Shown here: positions 1 to 6,385 of the stretch, piece by piece
Position numbering within the stretch: the first letter of the stretch is position 1
How the letters are laid out: every line of letters starts with the position of its first letter
Assembly: GCA_036491755.1 (NCBI GenBank)
Contig: DASXBJ010000141.1
Span: forward strand, 1 to 20,628
Reading direction: 5' to 3'
Length of the DNA stretch: 20,628 nt
Origin: DASXBJ01 sp036491755
GTDB taxonomy: Bacteria; Chloroflexota; Dormibacteria; Dormibacterales; Dormibacteraceae
Notes under the pieces: model-generated
What the model saw: only the letters and a program-made list of their open reading frames with translations
Databases searched by the model: none
What the model was told of the DNA's origin: nothing
Program-made: the position numbers and the translations under genes

Positions 1-209
1 GCGTTCAGGCCGACCCAGACGACCATGATGCCGAGCTGCACCAGAACGAAGACCCAGCTGCCGACCAGGCGGGCGAAGTCGGAGGCGACGCCGTCGGCGA
101 AGGTCTGCTTGCGCTCGACCTCGCGGTTCAGGTCACGAACCGGCGGATGGTCGTGCTGATGCTTGATCAGGTCGCGGGCGATATCTTCGATTTCTCTGCC
201 GATCGACAT
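1..209 (-). CDS. DUF1003-family membrane protein, N-terminal part only (runs off left edge)
   Basis: I translated the reverse strand from ATG at 209-207. The first ~69 residues begin MSIGREIEDIARDLIK and continue with a region of the form TFADGVASDFARLVGSW, then a hydrophobic stretch FVLVQLGIMVVWVGLNA that enters the first membrane span at the window edge. The block F-A-D-x-V-A, then GSW and a span ending W-x-x-LN, is characteristic of DUF1003 integral membrane proteins, whose function is unknown. The start is supported by a purine-rich Shine-Dalgarno (GAGGAAGG) about 6 nt upstream. The gene reads in the same direction as dnaE2, whose stop lies 104 bp upstream. Co-transcription is possible but not shown; no clear terminator or promoter is visible between them. 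The C-terminal half lies outside the window. Confidence 0.8.
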   Translation of the reverse strand, partial: MSIGREIEDIARDLIKHQHDHPPVRDLNREVERKQTFADGVASDFARLVGSWVFVLVQLGIMVVWVGLN

Positions 210-313
210 GGAACCTTCCTCTGGGGTTGCTGCGTTCAAACGGGCTGCAGCGCATAGCTTGGGCTAAAGGACCCGCCCCTGGCTACACAAAGTAAGGGTG
301 AGGTGCTGTCGGG

Positions 314-3300
314 CTAGCGGTAGTCGTGCGAGCGCTGGGTGGGCCGAGGGATGCCCCGGAGGGCCTCGATGTGGCTGGCGAGGATGGAGTAAACGCCGTC
401 CTGCCGCTGCATCACGCCGTCGATGACGAGGATGGGTTGGCGGTTGGCGACCTGGCGGTAGCGCTCGTAGATGTCGGGCTTGATCGTCACGTTGACCTGC
501 CCGAACTCGTCTTCCAGGGTGAAGAAGCGGATCTTCTTCGCGGTCGACGGGGCCTGGCGGGTGATCACCAGGCCCGCGACGCGGACCTGACGGTGATCGG
601 GTACCGCGGCGAGCTTGTTGCTCTCCAGCGCTCCCATCGCTCGCAGGCCGTCGCGGCAGAAGTGGATCAGGTGGTGGCCGGTGGAGAGGTCGGAGATGCG
701 GTATTCGAGCTGGTTGGCGTCGAAGTCGTCGATGTCGGGCAGTCCCGGCGCGGTGCCGTTGAGGCTCAGCTCGGATTGTTTGTCGATGCCTCGACGCAAG
801 CCATGCCCGTGCCATCGTTCCTGCCAGCCCCACAGCAGCTCGCGTCTCGGTCGCCCGAGCGGGTCGAAGGCGCCGACCATGACGAGGTTGCGGACAGCAC
901 GAGGTCCGATGGGCCGGTCGCGGAGCCGGTTGAGGAAGTCGTCGAAGGATTGGAACGGGCCGCCTCGCTTTCGTTCTTCGACGATTGCCTTGCGGCCGTC
1001 TTCGCCAAGGTCGCGGACGTAGTTGAGGCCGACGCGCATCCCGTAAGCGTCCCGGTCGGTCTTAACAGGCTGGGTTGACTCGCCCGATACGCTGGATTGA
1101 GGTTGGCCGGTGGGGGAGGGCGGCCGTAAGGAAAAGGGAGGGCCCTCGAAGAGGTCTGCCGTTTTGGCCGCCGCGGCCGGCGGAAGAAGCTCCGGCAGGC
1201 AGCGGATGTCGGAGAGGTTGATGTCGACGGGAAGCGCGGTCATCCCGTGGCGCTTCAGGTCTTCGACCAGCACGCTGGGATGGTAGAAACCCATAGGCTG
1301 GTTGTTCAGCAGGCCGCATCCGAACTCCACTGGATGGTTGAGCTTGAGCCACGCCGTCTCGTACGACGTCCGGGCGAAGGCGGCGGCGTGAGAGCGACAG
1401 AAGCCATAGACCGCAAAGCCCTGCACGGCCGCAAACAGCTGGTCGGCCACTTCGCGCGGCACCTGGTTGGCGAGACACCCGCCGATGAAGTCGCCTTCGA
1501 GCGATGACATCTCGACCCGGTTGAGATGCCGCGTCATCGCCCGCCGGAAACCGTCGGCCTTGCTGGGCGCCATCCCGGCGACGTGCATAGCGATCTCGAT
1601 GATCTGCTCCTGGTAGAGGATCACGCCCAGCGTGTCCTTGAGGATCGGCGCGAGCAGCGGGTGGGCGTAGGTCACCTCCTCGCGGCCCTGCTTGCGGCGG
1701 ATGTATGGATGGACCGCATTGCCCTGGATCGGACCAGGCCGGATGATCGCGACCTCGACCACCAGGTCGTTGAACGTCTGCGGCCGTGTTCGGGGCAACG
1801 TCTGCATCTGCGCCCGTGACTCGATCTGGAAGACGCCGATGGTGTCCGCCGCGCTGCACATCTCGAACACCTTCGGGTCGTTGAGCGGCAGCTGGTCGAG
1901 ATCCGGCCGCGTGCCCGTGCGGTCGCGGATGAGCTCCAGAGCCTCCGCCACGACCGAAAGGGTTCGTAAGCCGAGCATGTCCATCTTGATCAGGCCGAGG
2001 TCCTCGACGTCGTCCTTGTTGTACTGGACGACTCGCCGGCCCTCCATCGTGGCCGGCTCGACCGGCACGATGTCGACCAGCGGCTCGCCCGTGACCAGCA
2101 TTCCCCCGTTGTGGATGGAGAGGTGGCGGGGAAAGTCCTGCACCTCGCGACAGAGATCGAGGAAGTGCTTCCAGCTTCGTGGCCGCATGTCCGGCGGCGG
2201 CACGGCATCGAGCATCGAGTCCTCGACATCCTCTGTGAACCAGCGATCGACTCCCTTGGCGAGCCGGTCGAGCAGCTCGGTTGAGAACCCGAGCGCCTTG
2301 CCGACCTGCCGGATCGCCATGCGCGGCTGGAACGTGACGACGTTGCAGACCATCCCGGTCCGTTCCCAGCCGTACTTGTTGTAGATGTACTGGATCACCT
2401 GCTCGCGATGCTCCGTCGAGAAATCGATGTCGATGTCCGGCGTGCTCGTCATCTCCTCGTGCAGGAACCGCTCGAACAGCAGGTTGTGCTCGATCGGGTC
2501 GACTCGGGTGATGCCGAGCACATACGCCACGATCGAGTCGGCGGCCGAGCCGCGGCCCTGGCCGGGAACGCCGTGCTCGCGAGCGAAGCGCATCAAGTCC
2601 CAATTGATGAGAAAGAACTCAGCCAGCCCTGTCTTCTGGATCACCTCCAGCTCACGCTGAAGCCGCCGCGCGACCTCTGGCGTGATTGGCCGGTACCTGT
2701 CTTTGACGCCTTCGAAGCAGAGCTTGTAGAGGAAAGAGAACGGGGTCTCACCGGCCGGCACCGGGTAGCCGGGAAAACGGACCTTGCGGAAGTCGAGGTC
2801 GAGATCGCATTGCTGAGCGATCTCCCACGGCGTCGCCAGCGCCCCTGCATAGCCTTTGAACAGCGGCCGCAGCTGCTCGCCACCTTTCAGGTGGTGCTCG
2901 GAATTGGGGAAGAGATGAGGGCGGGCTTCTTCCAGCGTGGCGCGATGGCGGATCGCGACCAGCACGTCATGCAGGCGGCGGCGATCGGGCACGTGATAGT
3001 GGACCTGGTTCGTGGCCACCACCCGAGCGCCACACCGGCCGGCCATCGCCGCCCGACCTTCCAGCACCCAGGAATCCCCCGAGCCCATGTGGTGGTGAAG
3101 CTCGCTGAAAACGCTGTCCTTGCCGAGCGCCTCCTGGAGCTCGCGGAGCCGCTGCTCATGGTCAGTGGCGCTGAGGTAGAAGAGGTCGCCGCGGTGCTCG
3201 GCCACTCGCGCCAGGGTCGCGCGCGCCTCGCCCTTGGGCTGGTCGGCATGGGCGAAGCTCAGGAGCCGGCAGAGGTTCGAGTATCCACGCAGGTTGCGGG

Positions 3301-3535
3301 CGAGCAGGATCAGCTCCTCGCCATCGACCTCGAGAGCGGCGCCGATGATCGGCTTGACCCCGAGCTTGCGGCACGCCTGGAGAAATCGCACGGCCCCGTA
3401 AACACCGCCGTGGTCGGTGATCGCCAGCGCCGGCATCGCCAGCTCGGCCGCCCGCATCGCCAGCTCTGCCGGGTGCGAGCCCCCGTCGAGGAACGAGAAG
3501 TTGGAATGGCAGTGCAGCTCGACGTAGGGCGTCAC
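314..3535 (-). CDS. dnaE2: Error-prone DNA polymerase III alpha subunit DnaE2 (ImuC)
   Basis: This 1073-aa C-family polymerase is the catalytic subunit of the SOS mutasome that extends past DNA lesions. The N-terminal PHP domain shows ELHCHS (residues 6-11, H8 and H10) and ITDHGG (~39-44). The polymerase core carries GQGRGSAADS (~325-334), the catalytic PDIDIDF (366-372, acidic D367 and D369) and KMDMLGL (517-523, D519). An OB-fold segment lies at ~970-1030, and the C-terminus SHDYR resembles the short basic tail of DnaE2 proteins. Length fits DnaE2 (about 1050-1100 aa) rather than the longer replicative DnaE1. A Pro/Ser-rich insert occupies ~788-828, before the YGMRVGLNYVRDLGED segment. The start is GTG with a weak AGGTG-like site. 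It follows the DUF6504-like gene after 16 nt, so it is the last gene of the imu operon, presumably under the LexA box at 5744-5759. Confidence 0.96.
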   Translation of the reverse strand: MTPYVELHCHSNFSFLDGGSHPAELAMRAAELAMPALAITDHGGVYGAVRFLQACRKLGVKPIIGAALEVDGEELILLARNLRGYSNLCRLLSFAHADQPKGEARATLARVAEHRGDLFYLSATDHEQRLRELQEALGKDSVFSELHHHMGSGDSWVLEGRAAMAGRCGARVVATNQVHYHVPDRRRLHDVLVAIRHRATLEEARPHLFPNSEHHLKGGEQLRPLFKGYAGALATPWEIAQQCDLDLDFRKVRFPGYPVPAGETPFSFLYKLCFEGVKDRYRPITPEVARRLQRELEVIQKTGLAEFFLINWDLMRFAREHGVPGQGRGSAADSIVAYVLGITRVDPIEHNLLFERFLHEEMTSTPDIDIDFSTEHREQVIQYIYNKYGWERTGMVCNVVTFQPRMAIRQVGKALGFSTELLDRLAKGVDRWFTEDVEDSMLDAVPPPDMRPRSWKHFLDLCREVQDFPRHLSIHNGGMLVTGEPLVDIVPVEPATMEGRRVVQYNKDDVEDLGLIKMDMLGLRTLSVVAEALELIRDRTGTRPDLDQLPLNDPKVFEMCSAADTIGVFQIESRAQMQTLPRTRPQTFNDLVVEVAIIRPGPIQGNAVHPYIRRKQGREEVTYAHPLLAPILKDTLGVILYQEQIIEIAMHVAGMAPSKADGFRRAMTRHLNRVEMSSLEGDFIGGCLANQVPREVADQLFAAVQGFAVYGFCRSHAAAFARTSYETAWLKLNHPVEFGCGLLNNQPMGFYHPSVLVEDLKRHGMTALPVDINLSDIRCLPELLPPAAAAKTADLFEGPPFSLRPPSPTGQPQSSVSGESTQPVKTDRDAYGMRVGLNYVRDLGEDGRKAIVEERKRGGPFQSFDDFLNRLRDRPIGPRAVRNLVMVGAFDPLGRPRRELLWGWQERWHGHGLRRGIDKQSELSLNGTAPGLPDIDDFDANQLEYRISDLSTGHHLIHFCRDGLRAMGALESNKLAAVPDHRQVRVAGLVITRQAPSTAKKIRFFTLEDEFGQVNVTIKPDIYERYRQVANRQPILVIDGVMQRQDGVYSILASHIEALRGIPRPTQRSHDYR

Positions 3536-3551
3536 CTACTCAGGACCGCTT

Positions 3552-3800
3552 TCAGTCATAGACCCGTTCCAGGAACCACTGGTCGTGCTGGAGGTCGTGA
3601 TACAGCTCGCAAAGAAGGCTGCTGTTGAGCAGCCCCTTCCAGTACTCGCGGACCACCGGCTCCTTCCACCACCCGGTCTCCACCTTCCATCGCGCTATGG
3701 GATCGATCGACCCGGTGAAGGCGCCCGAGATGAAGGAGGGGGTGCCGTCTGCGGCGATGCGAACTTCGATCACCGCGGGTGGCGACAGGAGCCGGGTCAT
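3552..3800 (-). CDS. Small DUF6504-like protein of the imu mutagenesis cassette
   Basis: An 82-aa protein beginning MTRLLSPPAVIEVR. Its visible core is a short beta-rich segment (VEVRIAADGTPSFI-type) followed by a Trp/Tyr-rich stretch with RWKVETGWWKEP, REYWKG and a C-terminal ELYHD...WFLERVYD. This pattern matches my recollection of DUF6504, a domain found alone beside imuB in Gram-positive lineages or as the C-terminal tail of ImuB in others. That assignment is from memory of the family. ATG at 3800 shares one base with the imuB stop (TGATG), indicating translational coupling. A TTG one codon upstream is a less likely start. dnaE2 begins 16 nt downstream. Given its position between imuB and dnaE2, it probably acts in, or modulates, the ImuB-DnaE2 complex; the biochemical role is unknown. 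Confidence 0.82.
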   Translation of the reverse strand: MTRLLSPPAVIEVRIAADGTPSFISGAFTGSIDPIARWKVETGWWKEPVVREYWKGLLNSSLLCELYHDLQHDQWFLERVYD

Positions 3801-4948
3801 CAAGAGACCCAGTCGAAGCGTTCCGAGGGGATGGGGGAGGAGAGAAGGAAGGGCCGCGGCTTGCGCACAACGCCCTCGCCGTGACGTTCCTGCAAACGCT
3901 CCAGCGCAGCGGTGACCTCCTCGCTGTTGCCGTCACCACCTGCCCACAGCCGCAGCTGCCGGCGGCCGGCGCCCTCCAGAACCGGCAGCTCAATCCACAG
4001 CTCGGTGATCGGCGCGCGCGGCCTCCACTCCTTGATCCACGAGCCGATGAGGCCGAAAAGCTCGGCGGTGCTGCTCAACGCGTGGCGAACGAGGGCTTCG
4101 CGCTTTTCCTGATCACCGGTTTCGAAAATGAGCCGCACCCGAACATGCTTGGCGCCGGCGCCGCGAAGGCCGAGCTCGTCCGCGAGGTCGCTGCACAGGG
4201 CGCGCGAAACGAAAAGCAGGCCCTCGCGGTCCTCGACGGGCTCCTCGAACTGCCGGTGAGCGCTCGTGAAAAGCGGTGGGCGCCACGGCTGGAGCGGATC
4301 CGGCTCGAGGCCGCGCGCGAGCTGTACCGCATGGCGTCCATCTCGGCCAAGCTGGCTCTCGAGCTCTCGAGGACCGATCGCCGCCACCGCGGCCAGCGTC
4401 CTCAGCCCGAGCAGGTCCAGCCTTTCGAGCTGCTCGGCGTCGAGGGGCAGCTCATGAGAGGACAGGGGAGCGAGGAATGATCTTGCATCCTCGACTCGCA
4501 TCAGGCGGCCAGGACGCGCCCTCATCGCGGCGAGTCGAGCGGTGAAAGGGCCAGGCGCGAGGCCCAGGCGCGGCTCGCGTCCGATCGCGCTGCGCAGACG
4601 TCGCCTCGCCTCGCGGATCGATTGCCCTGCGCGCACCACGCCGCCGATGTCCAACCAGGCGATGCCTTCGTTGCGAAGCTCGACCACTGGCGCGAGGTCG
4701 TAGAGCGCGGAGGAGAGCAGCTCACGCAGCTGCGCGGCCGTCTCCGGATCCGGTGGCAGAAATGTCGCTTGCGGGCAGAGGTGCTCTGCCTGGCGAAGAG
4801 CCATGCCAGGCACGACGCCAAACGGCAACGCCTCTTCGGACGCGGCGATTACGTGCTCTTCCCAGAGCCCGACGACGACGGGGCTCCCGTAGAGGTCCGG
4901 CCGTCGCGCGAGCTCGAGGTGCCCAGTTAGACCACAGCAGATTCGCAT
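3800..4948 (-). CDS. imuB: ImuB, catalytically inactive Y-family polymerase adaptor
   Basis: A 382-aa Y-family polymerase homologue that in characterised systems bridges ImuA and DnaE2 to the beta clamp rather than synthesising DNA. The N-terminus MRICCGLTGHLELARRP aligns with the palm motif DMDAFFASVE, but the catalytic Asp is absent. The second motif (SIDEAFLDL in active enzymes) reads NEGIAWLDI, so its Asp and Glu are also missing. A helix-hairpin-helix-like region (LERLDLLGLRTLAAVAAIG) and a little-finger-like region (FEEPVEDREGLLFV) follow. QLRLW at 331-335 fits a clamp-binding motif of the QLxLW type. The protein is shorter than many proteobacterial ImuB proteins, and the missing tail may be the separate DUF6504-like gene downstream. 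It overlaps imuA by 22 bp and the next gene by 1 bp. Confidence 0.93.
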   Translation of the reverse strand: MRICCGLTGHLELARRPDLYGSPVVVGLWEEHVIAASEEALPFGVVPGMALRQAEHLCPQATFLPPDPETAAQLRELLSSALYDLAPVVELRNEGIAWLDIGGVVRAGQSIREARRRLRSAIGREPRLGLAPGPFTARLAAMRARPGRLMRVEDARSFLAPLSSHELPLDAEQLERLDLLGLRTLAAVAAIGPRELESQLGRDGRHAVQLARGLEPDPLQPWRPPLFTSAHRQFEEPVEDREGLLFVSRALCSDLADELGLRGAGAKHVRVRLIFETGDQEKREALVRHALSSTAELFGLIGSWIKEWRPRAPITELWIELPVLEGAGRRQLRLWAGGDGNSEEVTAALERLQERHGEGVVRKPRPFLLSSPIPSERFDWVS

Positions 4949-5679
4949 TCGGGCAGCTCGGCGATGTGGATGGGTGCCTCAGAGACTCGCGCGCGATGAT
5001 CGAAGAGCGGCTGCGCGCCCAGCGGGTAACGAATCTCCAGCTCGGTCTCACCGAGCGGAGGCGCCACGCGATTTTTCACGCAGCGAGCAGAGGCGCGCAG
5101 GCCGAGGAGCTGGCCGCGTTCCCAGATCCATCGGGTCCGCGAGAAGCCAAGGCTCAAGCTCGAGGCGTGAGCAAAGGCGCGACCTGGAGACTCGACCACT
5201 GCCAACAGCACCGTGCCTGATCGATTGGCGCCCGCCTCGAGCGGTCCCAACCAGTGCTCGGGGATCTCGCCCAGCAAAAGGATGAATCCCGCACCCGCTC
5301 TCGCCAGGGTCGCCGCGGACTCTCCCGCGATTTCAGGAGCCGGCGCGCGGACGACGGTCAGCGCGCTCAGCTCGGGATGGAAGGCAAGCAAGGTCCATGG
5401 ATCGAATGAGGATCCTGCGTCGATCACCATCGCGTGTGCGAACTCATGCGTCGCATGCGCGAGCAGCGCCAGCGCGAGCGTGAGCTTGCCGCAAGTTCCA
5501 TTGCCGGTGAAGAGCGCGAGCCGCCCGCGCGGCAGGCCGCCAATCCCCGTCAGCCGATCGAGCGGAGTGCGGCTGGGCCAGGGCTGCGGTGGCGGCAGCT
5601 CGGCCGCCCGGGTCAGAGCCTGGCTGCCGAAGCGGACCCGAATTGAGTCAATGGCGAGTTCAAGCTTTGGTTCCTGCAT
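4927..5679 (-). CDS. imuA: ImuA-like RecA-fold protein of the SOS mutasome
   Basis: A 250-aa RecA-like protein and first gene of the imu operon. Residues 40-50 (PLDRLTGIGGLP) precede the P-loop as in RecA. The Walker A equivalent is GNGTCGKLT (59-67), against RecA GPESSGKTT: the Gly-Lys is kept but the first Ser/Thr is Leu. The strand VIDAGSSFDP (85-94) aligns with RecA FIDAEHALDP, placing Gly89 where RecA has its catalytic Glu. ATP hydrolysis is therefore probably weak or absent (inference). ImuA proteins interact with ImuB and RecA and are needed for DnaE2-dependent mutagenesis in other bacteria. ATG at 5679 is preceded by GGAGAA about 11 nt away. Transcription should start near 5731 from the LexA-controlled promoter, giving a leader of about 50 nt. 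The last 22 nt overlap imuB. Confidence 0.88.
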   Translation of the reverse strand: MQEPKLELAIDSIRVRFGSQALTRAAELPPPQPWPSRTPLDRLTGIGGLPRGRLALFTGNGTCGKLTLALALLAHATHEFAHAMVIDAGSSFDPWTLLAFHPELSALTVVRAPAPEIAGESAATLARAGAGFILLLGEIPEHWLGPLEAGANRSGTVLLAVVESPGRAFAHASSLSLGFSRTRWIWERGQLLGLRASARCVKNRVAPPLGETELEIRYPLGAQPLFDHRARVSEAPIHIAELPECESAVV

Positions 5680-5737
5680 CTTTTCATTGGTTCTCCGCGA
5701 AGCAGGACGCAGGGTGGAAGCCGGAGGGCAATGCAGA

Positions 5738-5765
5738 CCATAACGAACAGATGTTCGTAAGTCAA
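5738..5765 (-). promoter_or_regulatory. Sigma-70-type promoter of the imuA-imuB-DUF6504-dnaE2 operon
   Basis: Read on the minus strand, -35 TTGACT (5765-5760) and -10 TATGGT (5743-5738) are separated by 16 nt. The predicted transcription start is near 5731, about 50 nt before the imuA ATG. The -35 matches consensus at 5 of 6 positions. The whole spacer is the LexA palindrome, so repressor binding would directly block RNA polymerase. Confidence 0.8.
5744..5759. promoter_or_regulatory. LexA/SOS box
   Basis: ACGAACAGATGTTCGT is a perfect inverted repeat (ACGAAC-N4-GTTCGT). Its core CGAACAGATGTTCG matches the Gram-positive/actinobacterial SOS consensus CGAACRNRYGTTYG at every position. It lies exactly between the -35 and -10 of the imu operon, the position expected for repression until DNA damage activates RecA and LexA is cleaved. 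lexA itself is not in this window. Confidence 0.92.
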
Positions 5766-5929
5766 GAGGTCAGCTCGAATCGCTGTGAAAAAGGCAGCCG
5801 TCCTCCTTCTTATATGTGAGGCTGGCAAAACACTTGCCCAGAGCGAGAGAGGAATCATCGTCGACTTCGAGTCGGGCATCCCCGACCACCCGCGACGAGG
5901 TGCGACGTCCTGGCCTTGCAGAGCTCTAG

Positions 5930-5968
5930 AAAAAAGTCGAGCGCCGGGGTCCCACATAACCCCGGCGC
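5930..5968 (-). terminator. Intrinsic terminator of the Lys-rich peptide gene
   Basis: On the minus strand a perfect 10-bp GC-rich stem (GCGCCGGGGT / ACCCCGGCGC, 5968-5959 and 5950-5941) with an 8-nt loop is followed after 5 nt by six T residues (5935-5930). It lies 40 bp past the stop codon of the 22-codon gene at 6009-6077 and separates that unit from the imu operon promoter. On the plus strand no T run follows, so it acts in one direction. Confidence 0.85.
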
Positions 5969-6008
5969 ATCACTGACTAGAAAACGATTGAAGAAGCAGT
6001 AGTAGCTA

Positions 6009-6077
6009 CTACTTCTTCTTCTTGGCTGCGGCCTTCTTCGCGGGGGCCTTCTTCGCGGCCTTCTTCTTAGCTGCCAT
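6009..6077 (-). CDS. 22-residue Lys/Ala-rich basic peptide (histone H1 tail-like)
   Basis: The gene encodes 22 residues: Met, 9 Ala, 1 Pro and 11 Lys, beginning MAAKKKAAKK and ending KKAAAKKKK. A longer in-frame reading to 6275 exists, but the ATG at 6077 is chosen because a complete Shine-Dalgarno AAGGAGGT (6092-6085) sits 7 nt upstream and the extra residues look like translated leader. The composition resembles the Lys/Ala/Pro tails of H1-like nucleoid proteins in bacteria, so nucleic-acid binding is a reasonable guess, not a demonstrated function. It stands alone: candidate promoter at 6284-6255, a leader of about 170 nt, and an intrinsic terminator at 5968-5930. It might instead mark an RNA whose coding part is secondary, but the ideal ribosome site argues for translation. 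Confidence 0.7.
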   Translation of the reverse strand: MAAKKKAAKKAPAKKAAAKKKK

Positions 6078-6084
6078 TTGCGTT

Positions 6085-6092
6085 ACCTCCTT
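6085..6092 (-). promoter_or_regulatory. Full-length Shine-Dalgarno of the Lys-rich peptide gene
   Basis: The minus strand reads AAGGAGGT followed by 7 nt and ATG. This is the maximal complement to the 16S 3' end and by far the strongest ribosome site in the window. It fixes the start of the 22-codon gene at 6077. Confidence 0.8.
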
Positions 6093-6254
6093 CTCCAGTT
6101 GATATGGACCCGAGGGTCCCCAAGGGTCTCGCCGCGAAGCCTCACTGACGAGGACTCCGAGACGTTGGCGGTTGAACGAAATGGACGGCTTACTCGCGTC
6201 GGGTCCGTCGCCTCTGTGGTGGCAACCACGAGCAGCATCGCCATACAGGTTGTT

Positions 6255-6284
6255 GTGATACCTGAATGCACCCACTCACGTCAA
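6255..6284 (-). promoter_or_regulatory. Candidate sigma-70 promoter for the Lys-rich peptide gene
   Basis: On the minus strand, -35 TTGACG (6284-6279) and -10 TATCAC (6260-6255) are separated by 18 nt. The predicted start near 6248 leaves a leader of about 170 nt before the ATG at 6077. The AT-rich block just upstream (6291-6328) could act as an UP element. The hexamers are reasonable but not perfect matches. Confidence 0.5.
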
Positions 6285-6290
6285 TGGTTC

Positions 6291-6328
6291 GTGGAAAATT
6301 TTTTTGCGATGTCGTCCAAAATTTTCAC
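6291..6328. repeat. AT-rich imperfect inverted repeat containing two AAAATTTT blocks
   Basis: GTGGAAAATTTT at 6291-6302 and AAAATTTTCAC at 6318-6328 form an imperfect inverted repeat (one extra G in the left arm). The two self-complementary AAAATTTT octamers are 23 bp apart, about two helical turns. The block is conspicuous in GC-rich DNA and lies between two divergent units: just upstream of the candidate -35 of the peptide gene and 58 bp before the hydrolase ATG at 6386. It could be an UP element, a bent-DNA site or a regulator site. Confidence 0.45.
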
Positions 6329-6336
6329 GATGCGCG

Positions 6337-6356
6337 TCGATGATGACCCTCATCGA
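6337..6356. repeat. Perfect 7-bp inverted repeat upstream of the hydrolase operon
   Basis: TCGATGA (6337-6343) and TCATCGA (6350-6356) are exact reverse complements around a 6-nt centre. The site ends 29 bp before the ATG at 6386. It could be an operator or a small leader hairpin for the plus-strand operon. It is short enough to occur by chance. Confidence 0.3.
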
Positions 6357-6385
6357 GCAGACGAAAGGCTGCGACGATAGACGTC

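Noticed and set aside
1062..2603. Long (513-codon) minus-strand frame overlapping dnaE2
   Set aside because: It is an Arg/Gly/Ala-rich shadow in another frame of dnaE2, whose own frame carries all the polymerase motifs.
2408..3628. 406-codon plus-strand frame opposite the 5' part of dnaE2
   Set aside because: It is an antisense frame of a high-GC gene with no recognisable domain.
5785..5976. Plus-strand frame beginning MKKAAVLLLICEAGK, resembling a signal peptide
   Set aside because: The hydrophobic stretch is short, there is no ribosome site, and the frame runs across the minus-strand terminator.
6083..6271. 62-codon minus-strand frame in the leader of the Lys-rich peptide gene
   Set aside because: It would begin at or upstream of the predicted transcription start, has no ribosome site and shows no recognisable sequence.
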